Position numbers and translations under genes: made by a program. Below, in pieces: positions 1-9,041 of a stretch of 47,239 nt of DNA (positions within the stretch are counted from its first letter, which is position 1; each line of letters starts with the position of its first letter). The notes under the pieces are model-generated. The model did no database searches. It worked only from the letters and a program-made list of their open reading frames with translations, and was not told the origin of the DNA. The DNA is taken from contig NZ_JXOK01000092.1 in assembly GCF_000830505.1 (NCBI RefSeq), positions 1 through 47,239 of the forward strand, in the 5' to 3' direction. Origin of the DNA: Vibrio mytili. GTDB lineage: Bacteria > Pseudomonadota > Gammaproteobacteria > Enterobacterales > Vibrionaceae.

Positions 1-5
1 ATACG

Positions 6-36
6 AAGCCTCAGTCGAAAGACTGAGGCTTTTTTG
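6..36 (+). terminator. Intrinsic terminator of an upstream unit
   Basis: Perfect 11-bp stem (6-16 with 21-31) closed by a GAAA tetraloop and followed by a T run. It must end a transcription unit that lies before the window. A near copy occurs at 116-146, so the two form a tandem pair. Stable RNA operons often end this way, but the gene served is not visible here. Confidence 0.8.
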
Positions 37-115
37 CGTTTATATGAGCATGTTTCGCCTTTCGGGCGAATGAGTCTCGGTTGTGTGCAACCCCAGCCAC
101 TCCGCCACTTATATG

Positions 116-146
116 AAGCCTCTGTCGAAAGACTGGGGCTTTTTTG
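116..146 (+). terminator. Second, diverged copy of the intrinsic terminator
   Basis: Same design as the hairpin at 6-36: stem 116-126 with 131-141, GAAA loop, T run. Two stem positions no longer pair in Watson-Crick fashion. The flanking bases (ATATGAAGCC before, TTTTTTGCGTT after) are also shared with the first copy, so the pair arose by duplication. The 70 bases between hold a small hairpin around 56-71 and a tRNA-end-like CCA at 104-107, but no recognisable gene. Confidence 0.7.
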
Positions 147-162
147 CGTTAAAAGGATAATC

Positions 163-343
163 TAATACCAATCGTAGTAAATAACTGGTCATTCTAGCTT
201 GCTAAAATACTCGATAACTTCGTTGCCTTTTCGTTTATAAAGTAGGTTGATTGTAGAATAACTACTTATCGAAAAATTACGCCTTGTTCTCAAGCATTTT
301 TCCTACGCTATTTCTGATCACTTATTTACTGTGATTGGTATAA
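163..343. mobile_element. MITE-like inverted-repeat element, about 181 bp
   Basis: The segment begins with TAATACCAATC and ends with an almost perfect reverse complement, GATTGGTATAA. Similarity continues inward on both ends through GTAAATAA and beyond for about 30 bases with mismatches. It has no open reading frame of note and lies between a terminator and an empty region. Short elements with these ends are, as I recall, common between genes in Vibrio. A non-autonomous transposon (MITE) is the best description; I see no clear target-site duplication. Confidence 0.6.
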
Positions 344-656
344 ATATTTAAGCGCTTGTTCATTCTTGATGGTTAAAGCTACTGATATCCGAGTTGCCCT
401 ATTGTGGCCCATATCGCTCGCTGTGCTAGTGTTATCTTATTCTATTTGATGTTATAGAAGGATAGTTCACTCAATATCCAATTTTTATCAAGGTACTTGA
501 TTTAGCAGAACTGGCTTGTAACCTTAATGCCCACTAGGAAAGTGAGCTAGGCCATCCCACCTTTTTCAGTATGTATTCCTTATCCCTATTTTAGCGTCAG
601 TTAACTTTGAAAAGGCTCGCTACTTCGCTGAGTTACTTCCTTTGGGTCATTCGCAT
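344..656. other. Intergenic stretch without recognised features
   Basis: About 310 bases between the MITE-like element and the antiporter terminator. I see no credible reading frame, RNA gene or strong repeat. It lies downstream of genes on both sides, so it needs no promoter. Confidence 0.5.
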
Positions 657-682
657 AAAAAAAGCAGCCATCAGGCTGCTTT
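657..682 (-). terminator. Terminator of the antiporter gene
   Basis: A 9-bp stem (661-669 with 674-682) has a 4-base loop. Read on the minus strand it is followed by a run of T. It sits just after the restored stop of the antiporter at 707-709, which supports the longer reading of that gene. Confidence 0.8.
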
Positions 683-795
683 CAATATAAAAGAGTCGTT
701 AATTTATTACGATTCGACTTGCTCTTTTTGAGCGTCATTCAATGAAACTTCTCGCTCTTGCTTTAATTTCTTTTCCTCGGTTTTGGCTTTTTCAA

Positions 796-2037
796 TCATT
801 GGAGTGATGGTAGAGCTTGAATCAGGATAGAAAAGACCACGACAGCGTATGTCATCACTAGAATAATTTCTTTTACGTCAATCAATTTATCTTGGATAAC
901 CCATATCCCTGATGGAATTGAAAGTGCCATCGCTAGCGCAAGACCACCACGTAATCCACCCCAAGTTAGTATTTTTACTGACCATGAGTTGTATCTACGG
1001 TAGCGTTTAAAACCAATATAGGAGAAGAATACACTTAGATAGCGAGCTGCTAGTACAAGAGGTACCGCAATGGCCATCATGATCCAGTCTTCCTCATGGA
1101 ATTCAAATAGCAGCATTGACATACCGATGAGCAAGAACAGGACGCCGTTTAAGAATTCATCGACGAGTTCCCAGAAGTGATCAAGGTGATCTTCGCTTTC
1201 TTTCGAAAACCCGATAAAACGAGTCCAGTTACCAATCATAATCCCTGAGACCACCATCGCTAATGGGCCTGAGACATGAATGTATTCTGCAAACGCATAT
1301 CCGGCTGTAGGAACACCGATAGTTAATAACAACTCCATTGAGTGATCATTTGTCGCGCTGATCAAATAATGGAAAAGTAAGCCGAGTAAGAGGCCATAGA
1401 TAATTCCGCCCATCGCTTCTTGGATAAACAGAAGTGTGACACTTCCCACTGTCGGTGTTTCGGTACCAAAAGCAATAGTAAAAAGAGTGACAAAAATAAC
1501 CAGACCAAAACCATCATTAAATAATGACTCACCCTCGATTTGAGTAGAAATGCGCTCTGGTGCATCTAGTTTTTTGACAATGGCAAGAACGGCGATCGGG
1601 TCTGTGGGAGAGATTAAGGCACCAAAGAGTAAGCAGTAAACTAAATCAAACTGTATGCCTATTAGCTGACAGAGTCCATATAATGCAAAACCTATAAAGA
1701 AGGTCGAGAATAGGGTCGCACCTAACGCTAATGTTGTGATTTCCCACTTTTGATCTTTTAGGTGAGGGAGTTTAATGCCCAAGCCACCAGCAAAAAGTAA
1801 AAAGCCGAGTATCCCTTTAAGTAGAAAATCTTCAAAGTTGATTCTAGTTACCGTCTCCGTTGCAATTTCGGTGAGGTGAAACCAGTTGTTTTGACCTGCT
1901 ATCAGAATCAGGAGCGAAAGTACCATTGAGCCAGCAGTAATGGCGATGGTCGTTTGCATCTTTCCTATCTTGCTATTTACAAAAGCAATCAGCATCGCTG
2001 CTGCGGAGAGAAAACATAAAGTATGGTATACCGACAT
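796..2037 (-). CDS. CPA1 family sodium/cation:proton antiporter, frameshifted tail
   Basis: Inner-membrane cation/proton exchanger of the NhaP/NHE (CPA1) family, exchanging Na+ or K+ for H+. The 413-residue product has about a dozen hydrophobic segments. It carries the family's ion-site motifs: PTDPIAVLAIV near residue 145 and GESLFNDGFGLVIF near residue 170. The last six residues (ALPSLQ) read out of frame. One missing base near 811 would restore ALTITPMIEKAK and a charged tail down to a stop at 707-709, giving 443 residues just before the terminator. The core is intact, so the gene may still work even if the lesion is real. It diverges from metH. The transported ion cannot be read from sequence. 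Confidence 0.85.
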   Translation of the reverse strand: MSVYHTLCFLSAAAMLIAFVNSKIGKMQTTIAITAGSMVLSLLILIAGQNNWFHLTEIATETVTRINFEDFLLKGILGFLLFAGGLGIKLPHLKDQKWEITTLALGATLFSTFFIGFALYGLCQLIGIQFDLVYCLLFGALISPTDPIAVLAIVKKLDAPERISTQIEGESLFNDGFGLVIFVTLFTIAFGTETPTVGSVTLLFIQEAMGGIIYGLLLGLLFHYLISATNDHSMELLLTIGVPTAGYAFAEYIHVSGPLAMVVSGIMIGNWTRFIGFSKESEDHLDHFWELVDEFLNGVLFLLIGMSMLLFEFHEEDWIMMAIAVPLVLAARYLSVFFSYIGFKRYRRYNSWSVKILTWGGLRGGLALAMALSIPSGIWVIQDKLIDVKEIILVMTYAVVVFSILIQALPSLQ

Positions 2038-2163
2038 AGAGCTCTCTATTTGTAATAATTTGTGAATGGAATTTTCGGTTGATGTTGATTAAATAGCAAA
2101 CATTTTTTGTTGATTATTTTCATTAGTAAGGCTGGGGATAAAATAATCGATAATTCGATATTT

Positions 2164-2179
2164 AGACGTCTAGACTCCT
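2164..2179 (+). promoter_or_regulatory. MetJ-like operator (two adjacent met boxes)
   Basis: AGACGTCT, the exact 8-base met box, is followed directly by AGACTCCT, a 6-of-8 match. MetJ with S-adenosylmethionine binds two or more adjacent boxes to repress methionine genes. The site lies about 50 bases before the metH start, where it could block transcription. It also lies within the region shared with the divergent antiporter. Regulation is inferred from the motif only. Confidence 0.6.
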
Positions 2180-2229
2180 TTAGTTTGTGTGATAGGATGT
2201 GGACATAACTAAAGGAACGAGGTTGTACT

Positions 2230-5200
2230 GTGGGAAGTAATTTAAGACAACAGATTGAAGCGCAATTAAAGCAACGTATTCTTCTGATCGATGGCGGCAT
2301 GGGCACCATGATTCAGGGTCATAAGCTTGAAGAGCAAGACTATCGCGGAGAACGTTTTGCTGACTGGCAATGTGACCTAAAGGGTAACAACGATTTGTTG
2401 GTTCTGACTCAACCTCAGTTGATTATGGAGATTCATAGCGCTTATCTAGAAGCAGGCGCCGATATCCTCGAAACCAATACATTTAACGCAACCACGATTG
2501 CGATGGCTGACTATGAAATGGAGAGCATTAGTGAAGAAATTAACTTTACTGCTGCTCAGTTAGCTCGTGAAGTGGCGGATGAATGGACGGCAAAAACGCC
2601 AAATAAACCGCGTTATGTTGCTGGCGTGCTTGGGCCTACTAACCGCACATGTTCTATCTCCCCTGATGTTAATGATCCCGGTTACCGTAATGTATCCTTC
2701 GATGAACTAGTCGAAGCGTACTCAGAGTCGACTCGCGCGTTAATTAAAGGTGGCTGCGATCTCATCCTAATCGAAACCATCTTTGATACGTTGAACGCGA
2801 AAGCGTGTTCTTTTGCCGTTGAAAGTGTATTCGAAGAACTTGGTATGACATTGCCAGTCATGATCTCTGGCACGATCACAGACGCTTCTGGACGTACATT
2901 ATCCGGACAAACCACCGAGGCCTTTTACAACTCGTTAAGACACGTCAAGCCGATATCCTTTGGCTTGAACTGTGCACTCGGTCCCGATGAGCTTCGACCA
3001 TACGTAGAAGAGTTGTCTCGTATCTCTGAATCTTTTATTTCTACTCACCCTAATGCGGGCCTACCTAATGCTTTTGGTGAATACGATCTGTCTCCAGAAG
3101 ATATGGCCGTACATGTAAAAGAGTGGGCTGAAAGTGGCTTCCTCAACTTAATTGGTGGCTGTTGTGGTACAACGCCAGAGCACATTCGACACATGGCTGA
3201 AGCAGTTGAAGGTGTTACTCCTCGTCGACTACCAGAACTGCCCGTTGCATGTCGCCTTTCTGGCTTAGAACCTCTGACTATCGAAAAGGAATCACTGTTT
3301 ATTAACGTTGGTGAGCGTACCAATGTAACAGGTTCTGCTCGCTTTAAGCGATTGATTAAAGAAGAACTGTACGACGAGGCGCTGGATGTTGCCCGTCAGC
3401 AAGTTGAGAATGGTGCGCAAATCATCGATATCAACATGGATGAGGGGATGCTTGATGCAGAGGCATGTATGGTTCGGTTCTTGAACTTGTGCGCATCTGA
3501 GCCCGAAATATCCAAAGTGCCAATCATGGTTGACTCATCCAAGTGGGAAGTTATCGAGGCTGGCCTTAAGTGTATCCAGGGTAAAGGCATTGTTAACTCT
3601 ATCTCGCTTAAAGAAGGAAAAGAGAAATTCATTCAGCAAGCGAAGCTGATCCGTCGTTATGGCGCTGCAGTGATAGTTATGGCGTTTGATGAAGTGGGCC
3701 AGGCGGATACGCGAGAACGCAAATTAGAAATTTGTACCAATGCTTACCGAATATTGGTTGATGAGGTAGGTTTCCCGCCGGAAGACGTGATTTTTGATCC
3801 AAATATCTTCGCTGTCGCGACAGGTATTGACGAGCACAATAACTATGCTGTTGACTTTATTAACGCGGTAGCGGATATCAAGCGAGATTTACCTCACGCG
3901 ATGATTTCTGGTGGCGTTTCCAACGTATCATTCTCCTTCCGTGGCAATAACTATGTACGAGAAGCGATCCATGCTGTATTTCTCTATCACTGTTTCAAGA
4001 ACGGCATGGATATGGGGATCGTCAACGCAGGTCAGTTAGAAATCTACGACAACGTTCCTGAAAAGCTTCGAGAGGCGGTAGAGGATGTGGTTCTAAACCG
4101 TCGTAATGATGCCACTGAAAGATTGTTGGATATCGCTTCTGAATATGCCGATAAAGGTGTTGGAAAAGAAGAAGATGCCTCCGCGTTAGAATGGCGTACA
4201 TGGCCTGTAGAAAAGCGTTTGGAGCACGCCTTAGTTAAGGGGATAACCGAGTTTATTGTTGATGATACAGAAGAAGCTCGCGTTAAAGCTTCCAAGCCAT
4301 TGGAAGTGATTGAAGGCCCGCTCATGGACGGTATGAATGTGGTTGGTGACTTGTTTGGTGAAGGTAAGATGTTCTTGCCACAGGTAGTCAAATCAGCGCG
4401 AGTTATGAAACAAGCCGTTGCTCACTTAGAACCTTATATTAATGCTGAAAAGCAAGTTGGTCAGACAAACGGTAAAATCCTATTAGCTACCGTGAAAGGT
4501 GACGTACACGATATCGGTAAAAATATCGTTGGTGTTGTACTCCAATGTAACAACTACGAAATCATCGACCTTGGTGTCATGGTTCCATGTGAAAAGATTC
4601 TGAAAGTTGCGCAGGAAGAAAACGTCGACATTATTGGTCTTTCCGGCCTGATCACCCCTTCACTTGATGAAATGGTCCATGTGGCTAAAGAAATGGAACG
4701 GCTGGATTTCAACCTGCCGCTTTTGATTGGTGGCGCGACGACATCCAAAGCACATACTGCGGTTAAGATAGAACAGAATTACAAGCACCCAGTGGTTTAT
4801 GTTAACAATGCCTCTCGGGCTGTTGGTGTATGTACTTCACTGTTATCAGATGAGCGCCGTCCTGCGTTTGTCGAAAAGCTGGAGGCGGATTATGACCGCG
4901 TGCGTGACCAGCATAGCCGTAAAAAGCCTAGAACGAAGCCTGTCACGCTTGAACAAGCACGAGCAAACAAAGTCGTTATCGATTGGGATGCGTATACACC
5001 TCCTGCTCCCGCAAAACCAGGTATTCATGTATTTGATGATTTCGATGTGGCAACGTTACGTAGCTACATCGATTGGACACCATTTTTTATGACCTGGTCG
5101 CTTGTGGGCAAATACCCAACTATCTTCGAGCATGAAGAGGTCGGAGAAGAAGCGAAGCGTCTTTTCCATGATGCCAATGAGCTCCTTGATCGTGTTGAGC

Positions 5201-5910
5201 GAGAAGGCTTAATGAAAGCAAGAGGGATGTGTGGCCTTTTCCCTGCCGCTAGCGTAGACGACGATATTGAAGTCTATACGGATGAGTCTCGTTCGAACGT
5301 AGCAAAAGTTCTACGTAACCTTCGTCAGCAAACCGAGAAACCGAAAGGGTTTAACTACTGCCTTTCAGATTACATCGCGCCAAAAGCGTCTGGTAAGAGA
5401 GACTGGATCGGTGCGTTTGCCGTTACCGGTGGAATTGGTGAACGTGAATTGGCCGACGAATTTAAAGCAAAAGGTGATGATTACAATGCGATCATGATCC
5501 AAGCCGTTGCCGATCGTTTAGCGGAAGCCTTTGCTGAATACCTGCATGAGCGAGTGCGTAAAGAGATTTGGGGCTATGCAGTGGATGAAAGCTTGTCAAA
5601 TGAAGAGCTAATTCGTGAAAAATACCAAGGCATACGTCCTGCTCCGGGTTACCCTGCTTGTCCCGAACATACCGAAAAAGGCCCTTTATGGGAACTGCTT
5701 AATGTAGAAGAGAGTATTGGTATGTCTCTTACATCAAGCTATGCCATGTATCCAGGTGCTTCTGTCTCTGGGTGGTATTTCTCTCATCCTGACTCGCGTT
5801 ACTTTGCGATCGCCCAGATCCAAGAAGATCAACTGGAAAGCTACGCAGAGCGAAAAGGTTGGGATAGGCTTGAAGCAGAAAAATGGTTGGGGCCGAACAT
5901 CAACGGCTAA
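2230..5910 (+). CDS. metH: Cobalamin-dependent methionine synthase
   Basis: Transfers a methyl group from 5-methyltetrahydrofolate through methylcobalamin to homocysteine, making methionine in the cytoplasm. The 1226-residue length is normal. Domain order is homocysteine domain (about 1-340; zinc ligands C248, C311 and C312 in LNC and GGCCGT), pterin-binding domain (about 355-640), cap and B12 domain (about 650-890), and SAM-binding reactivation domain to the C-terminus. DVHDIGKN at 758-765 holds H760, the lower cobalt ligand. The start is GTG, preceded by GAGG seven bases upstream, and GSNLRQQIEAQLK is the expected N-terminus. The gene is single, with a MetJ-like operator in front and a terminator behind. 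Confidence 0.97.
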   Translation: MGSNLRQQIEAQLKQRILLIDGGMGTMIQGHKLEEQDYRGERFADWQCDLKGNNDLLVLTQPQLIMEIHSAYLEAGADILETNTFNATTIAMADYEMESISEEINFTAAQLAREVADEWTAKTPNKPRYVAGVLGPTNRTCSISPDVNDPGYRNVSFDELVEAYSESTRALIKGGCDLILIETIFDTLNAKACSFAVESVFEELGMTLPVMISGTITDASGRTLSGQTTEAFYNSLRHVKPISFGLNCALGPDELRPYVEELSRISESFISTHPNAGLPNAFGEYDLSPEDMAVHVKEWAESGFLNLIGGCCGTTPEHIRHMAEAVEGVTPRRLPELPVACRLSGLEPLTIEKESLFINVGERTNVTGSARFKRLIKEELYDEALDVARQQVENGAQIIDINMDEGMLDAEACMVRFLNLCASEPEISKVPIMVDSSKWEVIEAGLKCIQGKGIVNSISLKEGKEKFIQQAKLIRRYGAAVIVMAFDEVGQADTRERKLEICTNAYRILVDEVGFPPEDVIFDPNIFAVATGIDEHNNYAVDFINAVADIKRDLPHAMISGGVSNVSFSFRGNNYVREAIHAVFLYHCFKNGMDMGIVNAGQLEIYDNVPEKLREAVEDVVLNRRNDATERLLDIASEYADKGVGKEEDASALEWRTWPVEKRLEHALVKGITEFIVDDTEEARVKASKPLEVIEGPLMDGMNVVGDLFGEGKMFLPQVVKSARVMKQAVAHLEPYINAEKQVGQTNGKILLATVKGDVHDIGKNIVGVVLQCNNYEIIDLGVMVPCEKILKVAQEENVDIIGLSGLITPSLDEMVHVAKEMERLDFNLPLLIGGATTSKAHTAVKIEQNYKHPVVYVNNASRAVGVCTSLLSDERRPAFVEKLEADYDRVRDQHSRKKPRTKPVTLEQARANKVVIDWDAYTPPAPAKPGIHVFDDFDVATLRSYIDWTPFFMTWSLVGKYPTIFEHEEVGEEAKRLFHDANELLDRVEREGLMKARGMCGLFPAASVDDDIEVYTDESRSNVAKVLRNLRQQTEKPKGFNYCLSDYIAPKASGKRDWIGAFAVTGGIGERELADEFKAKGDDYNAIMIQAVADRLAEAFAEYLHERVRKEIWGYAVDESLSNEELIREKYQGIRPAPGYPACPEHTEKGPLWELLNVEESIGMSLTSSYAMYPGASVSGWYFSHPDSRYFAIAQIQEDQLESYAERKGWDRLEAEKWLGPNING

Positions 5911-5945
5911 TCTCAATCACTGTAAACAAGCGATCGGAATGAAAT

Positions 5946-5970
5946 GGGCTGCCAATGTGCAGCCCTTTGT
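5946..5970 (+). terminator. Terminator after metH
   Basis: Stem GGGCTGC (5946-5952) pairs with GCAGCCC (5959-5965) around a 6-base loop, followed by TTTGTTT. It lies between the convergent metH and lysC stops. On the minus strand the trailing bases are less T-rich, so it mainly serves metH. Confidence 0.75.
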
Positions 5971-5979
5971 TTATCTAAA

Positions 5980-7332
5980 TTATTGCTCAAATAGCTCAGA
6001 ATGTAATTTTTGAATGACTTGTTTTGAATCTGAACTGCTGACCAAGAAGCATAGGTTGTGGTGGCTCGCTCCGTAACAAATCATACGTAGATTAAAGTCA
6101 TCTAAGGTGCTGAATACTTGTTTCGCGTAACCTTTAGTATCGCTCATGTTATTGCCGATTAGAGCGACAAGGCAAAGATCATGTTCGACTTTAACCGTAC
6201 ACAACGTTTCTAGCTCTTCTCTTGCTGCTTGAGGTAATTGCGGTGCTCCGCCTGCAGTATCGGTTTGATCCAATGTTAGAGAAACACTGATTTCTGATGT
6301 CGTAATCAGATCCACAGAGATTTTGTATTTTGCCAAAATTTCGAAGACTTTGGCCAAAAAGCCGTACGCTTGGAACATATTTGCACTGCGCAATGTCACC
6401 ATGGTTTGATTACAACGTAAAGCCAAAGCACGAAATAATGGTGAACTTTCTACTTCATGACGTATCCAGGTACCACCTTTTTCGGGTTCTTTTGAAGAGC
6501 CCACAAAGACCGGAATATCGTGACGAAGTGCAGGCACCAATGTCGAAGGATGCAGGATCTTCGCACCAAAGTTCGCCATTTCTGACGCTTCGCTAAAGCT
6601 GATTTCTGGGATGGGGGATGCTTTGGGTGCAATGCGAGGATCGGTAGTATAGATACCCGGAACATCCGTCCAAATTTCCAGACCTGAAGCTTTCACACCT
6701 TCTGCAATCAGTGCGGCACTATAATCACTGCCACCACGTCCCAAGGTTGTCGTGTTTCCTGATACATCGGAACCGATAAAGCCTTGTGTAACCACAACTG
6801 ACTGCTGACATAGTGGGACAAGTTTTTCTTGCGCTAACTGAGCAATAGATTCTACATCGGGCTCAGCTCGGCCAAAGTTATCATCTGTTCTTAACACATC
6901 GCGTATGTCAAAACGCACAGCATTAATGCCGCGCTCACGCATTAGTTGAGCAAGAATGTGCGTTGACATCAGCTCACCACATGCCACTAAGTGATCCGTT
7001 AATTTGTTGCTTGCTTGAATTGAAGCAGCTTCCGCAAGGCTAGTGACCGTATCTAAAATGGCATACACCTCAGAAGAGGTCTGTGCAGAGTCTTTTAGTT
7101 GTGAAAGAATCGCGTCATGAATGCTTGCAAGTTGTTGTAGCAACTCTGTGCGCTTCTCTTGATCTTGAACACCATTCGCTAACGCTACAAGCAAGTTAGT
7201 GACACCAGAGCAAGCACTGCTAACGACAAGGCGAGTATCTGGATTGTTTTCAATAACGGCGGCACAACGGCTCATTGCTTCGAAATTAGCAACACTGGTT
7301 CCACCAAATTTAGCTACATTAAATGCGCTCAC
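5980..7332 (-). CDS. lysC: Aspartokinase III, lysine-sensitive
   Basis: Phosphorylates aspartate, the first step toward lysine, threonine, methionine and diaminopimelate. The product is 450 residues, close to the 449 of E. coli LysC. The kinase domain begins with the nucleotide-binding KFGGTSV at 8-14 and includes FIGSDVSGNTTTLGRGGSDYSA. Two ACT domains at the C-terminus bind the allosteric lysine. I chose the GTG at 7332: a GGGAGA ribosome-binding site lies just upstream, and the longer frame runs back into the riboswitch. Expression should fall when lysine binds the leader RNA at 7441-7608. Confidence 0.95.
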   Translation of the reverse strand: MSAFNVAKFGGTSVANFEAMSRCAAVIENNPDTRLVVSSACSGVTNLLVALANGVQDQEKRTELLQQLASIHDAILSQLKDSAQTSSEVYAILDTVTSLAEAASIQASNKLTDHLVACGELMSTHILAQLMRERGINAVRFDIRDVLRTDDNFGRAEPDVESIAQLAQEKLVPLCQQSVVVTQGFIGSDVSGNTTTLGRGGSDYSAALIAEGVKASGLEIWTDVPGIYTTDPRIAPKASPIPEISFSEASEMANFGAKILHPSTLVPALRHDIPVFVGSSKEPEKGGTWIRHEVESSPLFRALALRCNQTMVTLRSANMFQAYGFLAKVFEILAKYKISVDLITTSEISVSLTLDQTDTAGGAPQLPQAAREELETLCTVKVEHDLCLVALIGNNMSDTKGYAKQVFSTLDDFNLRMICYGASHHNLCFLVSSSDSKQVIQKLHSELFEQ

Positions 7333-7440
7333 TATGTTCTCCCACGACTTCCTAATAAAAATAATACACACGTCCAATGTATGTGAGGAAAGGAACAGAG
7401 CAAAAAGAGAGGAATTTAGAATGGTATATAAAAAATGTAC

Positions 7441-7608
7441 CCTCAGAAGCTCTTCACCAGACGGCACTGATGACAGTTGATGGGATTCAACCCAAGTCAA
7501 CCGACAAGCCAAAACCACAACTTTGGCTTACCTCGGCACTACTCCCCCTGAATGATTGGTATGGGAATTGCGGTTCCACAAATCATCTACCTGGGTAGTG
7601 CTCCTCTT
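7441..7608 (-). promoter_or_regulatory. Lysine riboswitch (L-box) in the lysC leader
   Basis: Read on the minus strand, the leader matches the lysine aptamer seen before E. coli lysC. In order it has GAAGAGGAGCAC, then AGGGGGAGTAGTGCCGAGGT, then TTGGGTTGAATCCCATCAAC, then TGTCATCAG and finally GCTTCTGAGGGT. These are the conserved core and helices of the L-box class. A short T run follows the 3' end, about 100 bases before the lysC GTG. In this class lysine binding lowers expression through termination or blocked translation; which applies here is not settled. The outer ends are approximate. Confidence 0.9.
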
Positions 7609-7844
7609 CTACATAAAGCTCAAACATTGAACGGTTTTAGGTGTTCAATGTCAATCACTATTTCGCCCTTTCTTAGTGTTTTTTGTTTATGAATCTGTGA
7701 TGCTGGTCCGACTTCTATACTTACGGCTAATTGCCGAGTTCTGAAAAATCCATTAGTGTGAGTTTTAATGCCCGATACCTCATCTAAATTCTAAAAAATA
7801 ATTGTTCTCGTTCGGGCCCAAATGACGTCAAACAAGGAGCTGCT

Positions 7845-8965
7845 ATGACGATCCAAAGCTTTATTCCCCCTCACCGTATCTTAATGGGACCAGGTCCTTC
7901 CGATATCTACCCGCAGGTTCTGCAAGCTTTAAGTCGGCCAACGGTGGGACATTTAGACCCACTCTTTATTGCATGATGGATGAGCTCAAGCAGTTATTAA
8001 AATACGCATTTCAAACAGAAAATGATTTTACCATTGCAGTTTCTGCCCCAGGTAGTGCCGGGATGGAAGCGTGCTTCGTTAACTTGATTGAAAAAGGTGA
8101 TAAGGTCATCGTATGCCGCAATGGTGTGTTTGGTGATCGTATGCGTGAAAACGTCATTCGTGCGGGAGGTGAGGTGGTAGTGGTTGACGACGAGTGGGGG
8201 AATCCCGTTTCAGTCGATAAAGTCGATCAAGCCCTTCAGCAGCATCCTGATACCAAAATCTTAGCATTTGTTCATGCAGAAACGTCAACAGGGGCCGTCA
8301 GTGATGCACAAGCTCTTGGCCAACTAGCGAAGCAGTACAACGCTCTATCCATTGTTGATGCGGTTACGTCATTGGGTGGTGTGCCACTAAAAGTGGATGA
8401 GTGGCAGTTGGATGCCGTTTACTCGGGGAGCCAGAAGTGTTTGTCATGTGTGCCAGGTTTATCCCCTGTGACTTTCTCGGCGGCTGCAATAGAGAAAATT
8501 CAATCGAGAACCACACCAGTACAAAGTTGGTTCCTCGATCAAAGTTTGGTACTAGGTTACTGGAGCGGTGAAGGAAAGCGCAGCTATCACCATACTGCGC
8601 CTGTTAACAGCCTTTATGCTTTACATGAAGCTCTATTGATACTAAAAAATGAGGGGCTTGAAAATGCATGGGCACGTCATCAGAAAATGCATGAAAAGCT
8701 TAAAACAGGTTTACAAAAACTGGGCTTTGAGTTCGTCGTTGAAGAAGCGTACCGTTTACCTCAACTGAACGCGATTTATGTGCCAGAAGGTATTGATGAA
8801 GCGAAAGTTCGCACGCATTTGTTAACAACGTATAACCTAGAGATTGGGGCAGGACTAGGCACCTTGGCTGGGAAAGCATGGCGAATTGGGTTGATGGGCT
8901 ACGGGGCACGTGCTGAAAATGTGGCTTTATGTCTAAAAGCGTTGGAAGAGTCCCTGACTCAATAA
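7845..8965 (+). pseudogene. Class V PLP aminotransferase, broken by a frameshift at 7973
   Basis: Pyridoxal-phosphate aminotransferase of the alanine-glyoxylate / serine-pyruvate group; the exact substrate is unknown. Translation from ATG 7845 (AAGGAG six bases earlier) gives a typical N-terminus, HRILMGPGPSDIYPQVL and VGHLDPLFIA, then stops at TGA 7974. The rest reads one frame over from 7973 (MMDELKQLL) to 8965. Restoring one A in GCA-ATG-ATG yields a 373-residue enzyme of normal length. The PLP lysine is in SGSQKCLS, residue 198 of the joined protein. Apart from this single base all domains are intact, so either the mutation is recent or it is a sequencing error. A perfect terminator follows. 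Confidence 0.88.
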
Positions 8966-9004
8966 CTGCATGCTATACCGAGCAACTCTATAAGGTCGGT
9001 TGTA

Positions 9005-9040
9005 CAAAAAAGCGAAGGCGGTGCTCTTCGCTTTTTTGTT
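9005..9040. terminator. Bidirectional terminator between convergent genes
   Basis: A perfect 13-bp inverted repeat (9005-9017 with 9026-9038) is flanked by A-rich and T-rich ends, so it works in both directions. It separates the aminotransferase (+) from the pglL-like gene (-). Confidence 0.9.
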
Positions 9041-9041
9041 T

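Noticed and set aside
60..107. Possible tRNA gene ending CCACTCCGCCA
   Set aside because: No T arm with a TTC loop, no anticodon arm and no matching acceptor strand can be drawn; at best a remnant.
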